Made by a program: the position numbers and the translations under genes | Source: Streptomyces sp. NBC_00247 | Lineage (GTDB): Bacteria > Actinomycetota > Actinomycetes > Streptomycetales > Streptomycetaceae | Direction of reading: 5' to 3' | NCBI RefSeq assembly: GCF_036188265.1 | Contig: NZ_CP108093.1 | Span: 3,671,001 to 3,735,000, forward strand | DNA length: 64,000 nucleotides | In this document: positions 26,423 through 35,188 of the stretch, piece after piece | Layout of the letters: every line of letters starts with the position of its first letter | Position numbering within the stretch: the stretch's first letter is position 1 | The notes under the pieces: generated by a model | The model's database searches: none | What the model was told of the DNA's origin: nothing | The model's input: the letters and a program-made list of their open reading frames with translations, nothing else

Positions 26423-29400
26423 CTACGGCGCGGCGGCGTCGATCGCCTTCACGATCCGCTTGTCCGACACCGGGAAAGCCGTCCCCAGCGCGTGCGCGAA
26501 GTAGCTGACCCGCAACTCCTCGATCATCCAGCGGATGTCCAGGACCTCCTGCGGTACCGGCCGCCCCTGCGGCAGCTGTTCCAGCAGCCAGGCGTACTCG
26601 TCCTGCATCTCGTGCACCTTCTCCATACGCGTGGTGTCGCGCTGGACGGAGGTCGGCATCTGCTGGAGGCGGCGGTCCGCGGCCACGAGGTAGCGCATCA
26701 GGTCCGGCAGTCTGCGCAGCCCGGTCGCGGTGACGAAGCCGGCCGGTACGAGGCGCGCCAGCTGCGCCGTCACGTCGGCGACGTTGTTCATCAGCGTCAG
26801 GCTGTTCGTGGCCTTCAGACGGCGCTCACAGGCCTGCCAGGCGGCCAGGATCTGCTGGACCTGGCCGACCGTGCGGACCGTGAGGTCCACGAGGTCGGCG
26901 CGGACCTTGTCGTACAGCGCCTTGAACGACGCCTCGTCCCAGGCTGGGCCGCCGTGGGCGGCGATCAGGCGGTCGGCGGCGGCGGTGGCGCAGTCCTCGA
27001 AGAGCGCCTGCACCGAGCCGTGCGGATTGCGCGACAGGGCCAGCTTCTGCTGGTTGCTGAGCTTGTCCGAGGCGAACTTCGCCGGGTTCACCGGGATGTT
27101 CAGCAGGATGAGCCTGCGGGTGCCCCGCCACATCGCCTGCTGCTGTTCGGCCTCGGTGTCGAAGAGCCGGACGGCCACCGTCTCGCCCTGGTCCACCAGC
27201 GCCGGGTACGCCTTGACCGGCTGCCCGGCCCGCCGGGTCTCGAAGACGCGCTCCAGCGTGCCGATGGTCCAGCCGGTGAGGCCCGAGCGCTCGATGGAGA
27301 CGCCGGTGGGCCCGGCGGTGGCCGCGGCGGCCTGGGAGAGCGCCTGGCGGGCCTTCGGGCGCAGCCGGAGCTTGAGCGCCTCCAGGTCCTTGTCCTCGGC
27401 GACCTTGCGCCGTCGCTCGTCGACGATCCGGAACGTGATCTTCAGGTGTTCCGGTACGCGCCCGAGGTCGAAGTCGTCCGCGGTGACCGGCACCCCGACC
27501 ATCCGCTGGAGTTCGCGGGCGAGAGTCGTGGGCAGCGGCTCCTGGAGCGGGACGGCCCGGTCCAGGAACTTGTCCGCGTAGTTCGGGGCGGGGACGTAGT
27601 GGCGGCGGATCGGCTTGGGCAGCGAGCGGATCAGCTCGGTGATGACCTCTTCGCGCAGGCCCGGGATCTGCCAGTCGAACCCCTCGGAGGTGACCTGGTT
27701 GAGCACTTGGAGCGGGATGTGGACGGTCACGCCGTCCGCGTCCGCGCCGGGCTCGAACTGGTACGTCACCTTGAACTTGAGCTTCCCCTGCCGCCAGGAG
27801 TCCGGGTAGTCGTCCTTGGTGACGGCCCCGGCCTTCTCGTTGATGAGCATGGAGCGCTCGAAGTCCAGCGCGTCCGGCTCGTCGCGGCGCTTGTGCTTCC
27901 ACCACGAGTCGAAGTGCGCGCCGGAGACGACGTGCTCCGGAATGCGCTGGTCGTAGAAGTCGAAGAGCGTCTCGTCGTCCACGAGGATGTCGCGGCGCCG
28001 GGCACGGTGCTCCAACTCCTCGACTTCACCGAGGAGTTTGCGGTTGTCGTGGAAGAACTGGTGGTGGGTGCGCCAGTCCCCCTCCACGAGGGCGTTCCGG
28101 ATGAAGAGATCCCGGGACGCCTCCTGGTCGATCCGGCCGAAATTGATCTTGCGCTGGGCGATGATCGGTACCCCGTAGAGGGTGACCCGTTCGTACGCCA
28201 TCACCGCCGCGTGGTCCTTCTCCCAGTGCGGCTCGCTGTAGCTGTGCTTCAGCAGGTGCTGGGCGACCGGCTCGATCCACTCCGGCTCGATCTTCGCGTT
28301 CACCCGGGCCCAGAGCCGGGAGGTCTCGACCAACTCGGCCGACATCACGAACCGGGGCTGCTTCTTGAAGAGCGAGGAGCCCGGGAAGATCGCGAACTTG
28401 GCGCCGCGCGCGCCCAGATACTCGTTCTTCTCGGTGTCCTTGAGCCCGATGTGGGAGAGCAGTCCGGCCAGCAGCGAGGTGTGCACCGCCTGCTCGGGGA
28501 TACCCGCGCCGGGCGAGGGCTCCTCGACCTTGATGTCCATCTGCCGTGCGACCGTGCGCAGTTGGGAGTAGATGTCCTGCCACTCGCGGATACGCAGGAA
28601 GTTCAGGTACTCCTGCTTGCACATCCGGCGGAAGCTGGAGGAACCGCGCTCCTTCTGCTGCTCGCGGACATACTCCCAGAGCTTCAGGTACGCCAGGAAG
28701 TCTGAGGTCTCCTCCTTGAACCGGGCGTGCTGCTGGTCGGCCTGCGTCTGCTTGTCCGAGGGGCGCTCGCGCGGGTCCTGGATGGAGAGCGCGGCGGCGA
28801 TGACCATGACCTCGCGGGCGCAGCCGTTGCGGTCGGCCTCGATGACCATGCGGGCGAGCCGCGGGTCCACCGGGAGCTGGGAGAGCTTGCGGCCGAGCGG
28901 GGTCAGCCGCTTGCGCGCGTCCTTCTCCTCGGGGTCCAGCGCGCCCAGCTCCTGGAGCAGCTGCACACCGTCGCGGATGTTGCGGTGGTCCGGCGGGTCG
29001 ATGAAGGGGAACTTCTCGATGTCGCCGAGCCCGGCCGCGGTCATCTGGAGGATGACGGAGGCGAGGTTGGTCCGCAGGATCTCGGCATCGGTGAATTCCG
29101 GCCGCGTGAGGAAGTCGTCCTCGGAGTAGAGCCGGATGCAGATGCCGTCCGAGGTTCGGCCGCAACGGCCCTTGCGCTGGTTGGCGCTGGCCTGCGAGAT
29201 CCGCTCGATCGGCAGTCGCTGCACCTTGGTGCGGTGGCTGTAGCGGGAGATGCGGGCGTTGCCCGGGTCGATCACGTACTTGATGCCGGGGACCGTCAGC
29301 GAGGTCTCGGCGACGTTGGTCGCCAGCACGATGCGCCGTCCCGTATGGCGCTGGAACACCCGGTGCTGCTCGGCGTGCGAGAGGCGCGCGTACAGGGGGA

Positions 29401-30355
29401 GCACCTCGGTGTGGCGCAGGTTGCGTTTGCCGAGCGCGTCGGCGGTGTCGCGGATCTCCCGCTCACCGGAGAGGAAGACCAGCACGTCGCCGGGGCCGGC
29501 GGACTGGAGTTCGTCCACCGCCTCGCAGATCGCGGTGATCTGGTCGCGGTCCGCGTCCTCGCCGCCCTCTTCGAGGAGCGGGCGGTAGCGCACCTCCACC
29601 GGGTAGGTGCGTCCGCTGACCTCGACGATCGGGGCGTCCCCGAAATGCCGGGCGAACCTCTCCGGGTCGATGGTCGCGGAGGTGATGACGACCTTCAGGT
29701 CCGGGCGCTTCGGCAGCAGCCTGGCCAGATAGCCGAGCAGGAAGTCGATGTTGAGCGACCGCTCGTGCGCCTCGTCGATGATGATCGTGTCGTACGCGAG
29801 CAGTTCGCGGTCCGTCTGGATCTCGGCCAGCAGGATGCCGTCCGTCATCAGTTTCACGAAGGTCGACTCCGGGTTCACCTGGTCGGTGAAACGGACCTTC
29901 CAGCCGACGGTCTCGCCGAGCGGGGTGTCCAGCTCCTCCGCGACGCGCTCCGCGACCGTGCGGGCCGCGATCCGGCGGGGCTGGGTGTGCCCGATCATGC
30001 CGCGCACCCCGCGTCCCAGCTCCATGCAGATCTTCGGGATCTGGGTGGTCTTGCCGGAGCCGGTCTCGCCCGCGACGATCACGACCTGGTGGTCGCGTAT
30101 CGCCTCCAGGATCACGTCCTTCTTCTGGCTGACCGGAAGCTGTTCCGGATACGACACGGTGGGCAGCCGGGAGGCGCGCGCGGCGAGCCGTTCGGCGGCC
30201 TTGCCCGCTTCGGCCGCGATCTCGTCCACGACGGACTGACGGGCCTCGGGCTTGCGGATGCGACGCGCCCCTTCGAGACGCCGGCCGAGCCGGTGCGCGT
30301 CACGGAGCGAGAGCTGTCCGAGCTGGGACTGGAGATCAGCGAAGGAAGTAGACAT
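26423..30355 (-). CDS. hrpA: ATP-dependent RNA helicase HrpA (DEAH/RHA family)
   Basis: 1310 residues, the normal size of bacterial HrpA. Motif I VAGETGSGKTTQIPK (about residue 95), HTQPRRIAA, motif II IIIDEAHERSLN, motif III VVITSATIDPERFA, motif V VLATNVAETSLTVPGIKYVIDPG, motif VI QRKGRCGRTSDG, then HA2/OB and the DUF3418 C-terminal domain. Unwinds structured RNA; in other bacteria it acts in mRNA processing and in resolving stalled ribosomes. ATG 30355, monocistronic, ended by the hairpin at 26320-26355. Confidence 0.97.
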   Translation of the reverse strand: MSTSFADLQSQLGQLSLRDAHRLGRRLEGARRIRKPEARQSVVDEIAAEAGKAAERLAARASRLPTVSYPEQLPVSQKKDVILEAIRDHQVVIVAGETGSGKTTQIPKICMELGRGVRGMIGHTQPRRIAARTVAERVAEELDTPLGETVGWKVRFTDQVNPESTFVKLMTDGILLAEIQTDRELLAYDTIIIDEAHERSLNIDFLLGYLARLLPKRPDLKVVITSATIDPERFARHFGDAPIVEVSGRTYPVEVRYRPLLEEGGEDADRDQITAICEAVDELQSAGPGDVLVFLSGEREIRDTADALGKRNLRHTEVLPLYARLSHAEQHRVFQRHTGRRIVLATNVAETSLTVPGIKYVIDPGNARISRYSHRTKVQRLPIERISQASANQRKGRCGRTSDGICIRLYSEDDFLTRPEFTDAEILRTNLASVILQMTAAGLGDIEKFPFIDPPDHRNIRDGVQLLQELGALDPEEKDARKRLTPLGRKLSQLPVDPRLARMVIEADRNGCAREVMVIAAALSIQDPRERPSDKQTQADQQHARFKEETSDFLAYLKLWEYVREQQKERGSSSFRRMCKQEYLNFLRIREWQDIYSQLRTVARQMDIKVEEPSPGAGIPEQAVHTSLLAGLLSHIGLKDTEKNEYLGARGAKFAIFPGSSLFKKQPRFVMSAELVETSRLWARVNAKIEPEWIEPVAQHLLKHSYSEPHWEKDHAAVMAYERVTLYGVPIIAQRKINFGRIDQEASRDLFIRNALVEGDWRTHHQFFHDNRKLLGEVEELEHRARRRDILVDDETLFDFYDQRIPEHVVSGAHFDSWWKHKRRDEPDALDFERSMLINEKAGAVTKDDYPDSWRQGKLKFKVTYQFEPGADADGVTVHIPLQVLNQVTSEGFDWQIPGLREEVITELIRSLPKPIRRHYVPAPNYADKFLDRAVPLQEPLPTTLARELQRMVGVPVTADDFDLGRVPEHLKITFRIVDERRRKVAEDKDLEALKLRLRPKARQALSQAAAATAGPTGVSIERSGLTGWTIGTLERVFETRRAGQPVKAYPALVDQGETVAVRLFDTEAEQQQAMWRGTRRLILLNIPVNPAKFASDKLSNQQKLALSRNPHGSVQALFEDCATAAADRLIAAHGGPAWDEASFKALYDKVRADLVDLTVRTVGQVQQILAAWQACERRLKATNSLTLMNNVADVTAQLARLVPAGFVTATGLRRLPDLMRYLVAADRRLQQMPTSVQRDTTRMEKVHEMQDEYAWLLEQLPQGRPVPQEVLDIRWMIEELRVSYFAHALGTAFPVSDKRIVKAIDAAAP

Positions 30356-30758
30356 ACGGACCCCAGGATCTCACCCGCGCCCGAGGAGTGGCGAACCGAT
30401 TTCGCACCGGCCCCGAACGGTGGGCGGGCCGCCCGTGCCGTCACGCCCCGTGCGGGCGGGGCGCCGGGCGCGTCCCTGCCCCGGGTACGCCGGGCCGGGT
30501 ACGCCCGTCCGGGCGGGTTCGAACCCGTAACATTTCCGGCAAGTCGCCCGATTCGAGGCATCCGGGAAGGGGCCCGCGCCGTGTCCCGTACGACGTGCCC
30601 GGTGACAGGGCCGAGGGCCCGTCAGGCCGGTCGGCCGCGCACCGCCGCCCGGATAGCCAGGGGTGGCTGAGCCTCGTCGCTCCGGCCCGGCCGCCCCTCT
30701 TCTCCGCAGCCCCTCCGCTCTGCCGCCCCGCATCCGTACGACGCTCCCGGAGTGCCGC
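30356..30758. other. Divergent intergenic region hrpA / DsbA-like gene
   Basis: 403 GC-rich nt, no gene. Contains GGGTTCGAACCC near 30515-30530, which resembles a tRNA T arm but has no matching acceptor or anticodon arm around it. Confidence 0.5.
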
Positions 30759-31529
30759 ATGCCCCTGCCCCAGAAGAGCCGGTCGAAGAAGCCCCTGCTG
30801 TACGGCTCCGCGGTCGCCGTCGCCGCCGTCCTGCTCGGTTACGCCTCCTACCGCGCCACCGCCCCCGGCCCGTCCCCCGCCACCGCCGGCGAGTCGGCCC
30901 GGCCCGACGCGGGGGAGTACTCCGAGGCCGCGAAGCTCGCCCGTCGCGAGCCCGGCGACCCGCTGGCCCTCGGCCGTACGGACGCGCTCGTCGTCCTCGT
31001 CGAGTACGGCGACTTCCGGTGCGCCTCCTGCGGCACGTTCGCCCGGGACACCGAACCGGACCTGATCGACGCCTACGTCGAGGACGGCACCCTGCGCATC
31101 GAGTGGCGCAACTTCCCGGTCTCCGGCGCGGACTCCGAGGCCGCCGCCCGCGCCTCCTGGGCGGCGGGCCGCCAGAAGCGATTCTGGGAGTTCCACCGGG
31201 CCGCGTACGCCGAGGGTGCCCAGGAGAAGGGCTTCGGCCCCGACCGGCTCACCGCTCTCGCGAAGGAGGCGGGCGTGAAGGACCTCGACAAGTTCCGCAC
31301 CGACCTGGACAGCGTGGCGGCGTCGGAGTCGGTCAGCCGGGACCAGGCCGAGGCGTACGGACTCGGAGCGAGCTCCACCCCGTCCTTCCTGGTCAACGGG
31401 CGCCCGCTGGCGGGAGCCCAGCCCGACGCGACCTTCACCGCGGCCATCGAGGAGGCCGCCGAGACGGCCCGTACCGGCAGTGCCGTTCCGACCGAGAGCA
31501 TCACCCCGGTGGGGAACCCGGCCGGGTGA
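30759..31529 (+). CDS. Membrane-anchored DsbA-family thiol oxidoreductase
   Basis: 256 residues from ATG 30759. Lys/Arg-rich start, one hydrophobic anchor (about residues 12-32), then a thioredoxin-4/DsbA-like domain with the active site CASC (Cys88, Cys91) in VEYGDFRCASCGTFA, an inserted helical domain (FWEFHRAAYAEGAQ), and the cis-proline loop SSTPSFLVNG. Works outside the membrane, making or isomerising disulfides in secreted proteins. No DsbB/VKOR partner in the window. Confidence 0.9.
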   Translation: MPLPQKSRSKKPLLYGSAVAVAAVLLGYASYRATAPGPSPATAGESARPDAGEYSEAAKLARREPGDPLALGRTDALVVLVEYGDFRCASCGTFARDTEPDLIDAYVEDGTLRIEWRNFPVSGADSEAAARASWAAGRQKRFWEFHRAAYAEGAQEKGFGPDRLTALAKEAGVKDLDKFRTDLDSVAASESVSRDQAEAYGLGASSTPSFLVNGRPLAGAQPDATFTAAIEEAAETARTGSAVPTESITPVGNPAG

Positions 31530-31552
31530 CGCCGGACGTCGGCTGAAACGGC

Positions 31553-31582
31553 GGAAGCCCCATCCACGTGGATGGGGCTTCC
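31553..31582. terminator. Terminator hairpin between DsbA-like gene and tRNA-Phe
   Basis: GGAAGCCCCATCCAC pairs with GTGGATGGGGCTTCC (15 bp, essentially no loop beyond the symmetrical centre). It ends both the plus-strand gene and the minus-strand tRNA cluster. Confidence 0.8.
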
Positions 31583-31588
31583 GGGAGG

Positions 31589-31662
31589 TGGCTGGGGCCG
31601 GGATCGAACCGGCGACCTATCGCTTTTCAGGCGATCGCTCGTACCAACTGAGCTACCCAGCC
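31589..31662 (-). tRNA. tRNA-Phe (anticodon GAA)
   Basis: Minus-strand cloverleaf from 31662: acceptor GGCTGGG/CCCAGCC, anticodon arm ATCGC-CTGAAAA-GCGAT, T loop TTCGATC, discriminator A. No encoded CCA. Third and last of the Glu-Asp-Phe cluster. Confidence 0.95.
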
Positions 31663-31684
31663 ACGCAGCTCCTGAGAACTGCAG

Positions 31685-31759
31685 CGGTCCTGACGGGATT
31701 TGAACCCGCGGCCTCCACCTTGACAGGGTGGCGAGCACTCCAAACTGCTCCACAGGACC
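31685..31759 (-). tRNA. tRNA-Asp (anticodon GTC), second copy
   Basis: Same 75-nt sequence as the copy at 26152-26226, 5533 bp away in the same orientation: acceptor GGTCCTG/CAGGACC, anticodon arm CCACC-CTGTCAA-GGTGG. Second in the Glu-Asp-Phe cluster. Confidence 0.95.
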
Positions 31760-31765
31760 AAGCAA

Positions 31766-31787
31766 TGTGCGAGACAAGTCTCGCACA
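31766..31787. repeat. Perfect inverted repeat in tRNA-Glu/tRNA-Asp spacer
   Basis: TGTGCGAGAC-AA-GTCTCGCACA: 10-bp perfect arms, 2-nt centre, filling most of the 38-nt spacer between the tRNAs. Likely a processing hairpin in the polycistronic precursor. Confidence 0.6.
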
Positions 31788-31797
31788 CGGTAAAGCG

Positions 31798-31870
31798 TGC
31801 CCCCAACGGGATTCGAACCCGTGCTACCGCCTTGAAAGGGCGGCGTCCTGGGCCACTAGACGATGAGGGC
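31798..31870 (-). tRNA. tRNA-Glu (anticodon TTC)
   Basis: Minus-strand cloverleaf from 31870: acceptor GCCCTCA/TGGGGGC (one G-U pair), D arm AGTGGCCCA, anticodon arm CCGCC-CTTTCAA-GGCGG, T arm ACGGG-TTCGAAT-CCCGT, discriminator A. First gene of the cluster. Confidence 0.95.
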
Positions 31871-31972
31871 TAAAGGCCCACCGGCTTGCTTTCCAGCGCG
31901 TCGGGGACGTGAGAAGCATATGGGATCTCGGAGCTAACGCCAAAACGGTTTCCCGGCGGGGTCGCGGCGGGG

Positions 31973-33553
31973 TCACGGGGAGGGGCTGGGAACGCCGGGA
32001 GAGGAGGGCGCGGCGGGGACGGGAGCGCTGGGCGAGGGGGTCGCCGCGGGGCTGTTCTCCTCCGGCAGATGGCGGCTCACCTCGGCGGTCGTCAGGCCGA
32101 GTCCGCCCAGCGTGATCTCGTCCCAGGCCTGGAGCCGCCGGGTCGCGCGGTCCAGGTAGAGGACCGAGGCGCGTACCTTCTCCGGCTTCTCGTTCTGCAC
32201 GGCGCGCAGCCCGCCGCCGCCCGTGGAGCCCTCCACCTTCAGCCGGGTGCCGAGCGGCAGGAGCTCGTTGACCCGGTGGTGGACATGGCCGGCGAGCACG
32301 AGCGGGACCGTGCCGTCCGCCTCCCGGGCGAGCTGCGGATCGTGCGCCACCGCGATGTCCACCGGAGTGCCGGCCCGGGTCTGGTCGCGGAGGGCGGAGG
32401 CCAGTCGGAGGCCGGCCATCCGCTCCGATGCCGCCCCGCCGAGGGCCAGCGTCCGGTCGGGGGTGAACTGGGGGTCGCCGGTGCCCGCGATGCGCAGCCC
32501 GGCGACGGTCACCGCGCTCCCCTCGTCCAGGACGCGCACGTTCTTGAAGCCCCGGAGGTACTTCTGCGTCTCCTGGGAGTCGTGGTTGCCGCGCACCCAG
32601 ACGTACGGGGCACCGAGGTCCCGGATCGGGTCGAGGAAGCCGTTCTCGGTGGTGGTGCCGTGGTCCATGGTGTCGCCGGAGTCGATGATCACGTCGATGC
32701 CGTACTGCTTCACCAGCGAGGCGACGATGTGCCAGGACGCCGGGTTGAGGTGGATGTCCGAGACGTGCAGGACCCGCAGGGTGCCCGGGTCCGGCTGGTA
32801 GACGGGGAGCGTGGAGGTGGCGTCGTACAGCCGGGAGACGTTGGTGACCAGGCGGGCCAGCTCCTGCTGGTAGACGTCGAACTCGGTGACGATCGAACGG
32901 GCGTCGCCGACCACCGACGGGGCGCTGGAGAGCAGCCCCGAGAACTTCGGCTCCAGCACCGACTTCGGGTTCCAGGTGGCGTACGCGCTGACGCCCGATC
33001 CGGCCAGCAGCACCAGCGCGAGCCCTCCGGCGGCCAGTGCGGGGCGGGGGCGCCGGTAGACGACGAGGCCGAGCACGGTCGCCCCGGTCAGCACGGCCAC
33101 CACCGACCGCAGCGCCAGCTCCCGGGCGCCGTCCGCGACGTCCCGGGCGACCTCGTCCTGGAGCCCCGAGAACCGTTCGGGCTTCTCCACCAGCCGCTGG
33201 GACCGCACGGGATCGAGGCGGTCCACGTCGACGTCGAGGCGCAGGGGCGCGACGTGCGAGTCCAGCTCCAGAGCGCCGAGCGGGGACACGTCCACCCGGG
33301 TGCCCCCGGTGAGCGAGGGCCGCAGCGCCATCGTGGTGTCCATCGGGCCGACGGGCGTCTTCACGTCCCCCACGACCAGCAGTCCGAGCCAGCCGCCCAG
33401 CACCACCACCGCGACCATCGCGAGCACCCGCACGACCGGCCGGGGGCCGGACCCCGCGAGCCCGGGTGCCGGCATCGGAGCGGTACGAGCACCTCGGCTT
33501 CGGCGGACACGGGCATCGGGGGTACGGCGCGGACGGAACGGGACGCGAACCAT
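31973..33553 (-). CDS. Membrane-bound calcineurin-like metallophosphoesterase
   Basis: 526 residues if begun at ATG 33553 (ATG 33475, just before the first membrane span, is possible). N-terminal basic tail, one hydrophobic segment (VVRVLAMVAVVVLGGWLGLL), an extracytoplasmic or linker part, another hydrophobic pair (about residues 195-235), then the phosphoesterase domain with all metal motifs: VLHVSDIHLNP, IDSGDTMDHG, VWVRGNHDSQ, IAVAHDPQ and LAGHVHHR. The tail is Pro/Ser-rich. Substrate unknown; possibly phospholipid or nucleotide phosphoesters at the membrane. Confidence 0.88.
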   Translation of the reverse strand: MVRVPFRPRRTPDARVRRSRGARTAPMPAPGLAGSGPRPVVRVLAMVAVVVLGGWLGLLVVGDVKTPVGPMDTTMALRPSLTGGTRVDVSPLGALELDSHVAPLRLDVDVDRLDPVRSQRLVEKPERFSGLQDEVARDVADGARELALRSVVAVLTGATVLGLVVYRRPRPALAAGGLALVLLAGSGVSAYATWNPKSVLEPKFSGLLSSAPSVVGDARSIVTEFDVYQQELARLVTNVSRLYDATSTLPVYQPDPGTLRVLHVSDIHLNPASWHIVASLVKQYGIDVIIDSGDTMDHGTTTENGFLDPIRDLGAPYVWVRGNHDSQETQKYLRGFKNVRVLDEGSAVTVAGLRIAGTGDPQFTPDRTLALGGAASERMAGLRLASALRDQTRAGTPVDIAVAHDPQLAREADGTVPLVLAGHVHHRVNELLPLGTRLKVEGSTGGGGLRAVQNEKPEKVRASVLYLDRATRRLQAWDEITLGGLGLTTAEVSRHLPEENSPAATPSPSAPVPAAPSSPGVPSPSP

Positions 33554-33716
33554 TGGACCCGTATGCCCGGTCCGTGCTCCGGCCATGCGGCGGGGGCGCC
33601 ACGTGCCCGCGTACGGGGTGCGCCGCGCGGGCGGGTGCCCGGGTCGTACGGGGGCGCACGGGGCGGGTGCCCGGCCGGGCGGGTGCGCCGGAGCGGCGGT
33701 GCGTGACAATGACGGG

Positions 33717-34067
33717 GTGCTGGAGATGACGCGCGAGCAGTTCGAAGAGCTGGTGAGCGAGGCGCTCGACCGGATTCCGCCGGAGCTGACGCGGCTGATG
33801 GACAACGTCGCGGTGTTCGTCGAGGACGAACCGGACCCCGGCGAACCCGAGTTGCTCGGCCTCTACGAGGGAACACCGCTCACCGAACGGGGCGAGTGGT
33901 ACGCGGGCGTCCTGCCCGACCGGATCACCGTCTACCGGGGGCCGACGCTGCGGATGTGCGAGACCCGTGAGGACGTCGTCGCGGAGACCGAGATCACCGT
34001 GGTCCACGAGATCGCCCACCACTTCGGCATCGACGACGCGCGGCTGCACGCGCTCGGCTACGCGTGA
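33717..34067 (+). CDS. Minimal zincin-like metallopeptidase family protein
   Basis: 116 residues, the full length of this minimal family. Zinc motif [23 protein letters not shown] (HExxH plus a downstream Asp/His), preceded by VAVFVEDEP and [15 protein letters not shown]. Starts at GTG 33717; ATG 33726 is possible. The stop overlaps the next gene's start by 4 nt, coupling it to crcB1. Cytosolic; substrate unknown. Confidence 0.9.
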   Translation: MLEMTREQFEELVSEALDRIPPELTRLMDNVAVFVEDEPDPGEPELLGLYEGTPLTERGEWYAGVLPDRITVYRGPTLRMCETREDVVAETEITVVHEIAHHFGIDDARLHALGYA

Positions 34068-34717
34068 GCGGGCCCGGCGCTCCCCCGGGGGACGAGCCCG
34101 CACCGCCCGTCCTGCCCGCCCCGCCGGGGCCGCGCGAGGTCGCGGTGCTCGGCGTCGTGGCGGCCGGCGGAGCGCTCGGGGCCACCGCGCGCTATGCGGC
34201 CACCCTGGCCTGGCCCACCGGTACGGGCGCCTTCCCGTGGACGGTCTTCGCCGTCAACGTCTCCGGCTGCGCCCTGATCGGCGTGCTCATGGTGCTGACC
34301 GCCGAACTCTCCGTGGTCACCCGCCCGCCGGGGCGTGTGCCGAAAGTCCCGCCCGTCCGGCGACGCACGGTCGCCGTGTTGTCGCGATCCCGCCCGTACG
34401 TCCGGTACCGGGGCGCCCCTGCGCCGTGCGATCCCGCGCGCCGGACACCGCCGGGCCCACCCTCCGGGCGACCGGCGCCCCTTTCGAAACACGCCCTGGT
34501 GCGCCCGTTCCTCGGCGTCGGCGTGCTCGGCGGTTTCACCACCTTCTCCACGTACGCGGCCGACGTCTCCAAGCTGCTCCAACGACAGGAAGCGCTGACC
34601 GCCGTGGCGTACGCCTTCCTCACGCCGGCGGCGGCGCTCGGCGCCGTGTGGGTGTCGGCGGTGGCGACCAGGAAAGCGGTGTCCCGCGCGCGCGGGTCCG
34701 AAGGTGGTGCCCGGTGA
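34064..34717 (+). CDS. crcB1: Fluoride channel FluC/CrcB subunit 1, interrupted in frame by a repeat element
   Basis: 217 residues, against about 125-155 normally. TM1 [22 protein letters not shown]2 region [24 protein letters not shown] (Asn of the pore), TM3 [19 protein letters not shown]4 [18 protein letters not shown]: all four helices are present. Residues ~89-145 are an Arg/Pro-rich insertion encoded by a ~167-bp TIR element (34330-34496), placed between TM2 and TM3. It stays in frame. FluC works as a dual-topology dimer exporting fluoride; Streptomyces uses two adjacent subunits. Whether this enlarged subunit still folds is unknown. The stop overlaps the start of crcB2 (GTGA). Confidence 0.88.
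   Translation: MSGPGAPPGDEPAPPVLPAPPGPREVAVLGVVAAGGALGATARYAATLAWPTGTGAFPWTVFAVNVSGCALIGVLMVLTAELSVVTRPPGRVPKVPPVRRRTVAVLSRSRPYVRYRGAPAPCDPARRTPPGPPSGRPAPLSKHALVRPFLGVGVLGGFTTFSTYAADVSKLLQRQEALTAVAYAFLTPAAALGAVWVSAVATRKAVSRARGSEGGAR
34330..34496. mobile_element. ~167-bp TIR element (MITE-like), copy 1, inside crcB1
   Basis: Left end GGGCGTGTGCCGAAAG, right end in reverse complement GGGCGTGTTTCGAAAG, followed on both sides by CGCC after four bases: imperfect terminal inverted repeats of about 24 bp. The interior shares long blocks with 55996-56168 in reverse complement (AGTCCCGCC(C/T)GTCCGGCGACG; CCGTGCGATC; CCGCCGGGCCC). No transposase is encoded. Exact ends and target duplication cannot be fixed by eye. 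Confidence 0.7.
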
Positions 34718-35094
34718 ACTGGCTGCTGGTCGTCGTCGGCGGCATGGTGGGCGCACCCCTGCGTCTCCTGACGGACCGTCTGGTGCGCCGGTACCACGGC
34801 GCCGGACTTCCGTACGTCTTCCCCTGGGGCACCTTCGCGGCCAACGCGGCGGGCAGCCTGCTGCTCGGGGCACTGACCGGCGCGGCCGTCTCCGCGCCCG
34901 TGTACGCCCTGCTCGGCACGGGGCTCTGCGGGGCGCTGACGACGTACTCGACGTTCTCGTACGAGACGCTGCGGATGGCCGAGTCCGGGCGGGCCTTCCT
35001 CGCGGGCGCCAACGTGGCTGCCTCCCTGCTGGTGGGGCTGGGCGCGGTGTTCCTCGGCGCGGAGGTGGCGGGCGGGGCCGGGTTCGGCGGCTGA
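34714..35094 (+). CDS. crcB2: Fluoride channel FluC/CrcB subunit 2
   Basis: 126 residues, normal length. Four hydrophobic helices; pore motifs [14 protein letters not shown] and [21 protein letters not shown] (the TTxST fluoride track). GTG 34714 overlaps the crcB1 stop. Expected to pair with CrcB1 in the membrane as the second half of a dual-topology fluoride exporter; intact, unlike its partner. Confidence 0.93.
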   Translation: MNWLLVVVGGMVGAPLRLLTDRLVRRYHGAGLPYVFPWGTFAANAAGSLLLGALTGAAVSAPVYALLGTGLCGALTTYSTFSYETLRMAESGRAFLAGANVAASLLVGLGAVFLGAEVAGGAGFGG

Positions 35095-35188
35095 CGCGTA
35101 CAGGTCGGCCGGTGGGCGTGTCCCCGGCCCGGTCCGGGGAGTTGGGTACCACGCACCCGTTCCCGCGTTCCCGTCCCGGAGGTGCCCC

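Noticed and set aside
30505..30535. GGGTTCGAACCC, resembling a tRNA T arm
   Set aside because: No acceptor, D or anticodon arm can be built around it on either strand; it is most likely a chance palindrome.
26195..30670. Long plus-strand frames over hrpA
   Set aside because: Antisense shadow of HrpA, whose helicase motifs are complete on the minus strand.
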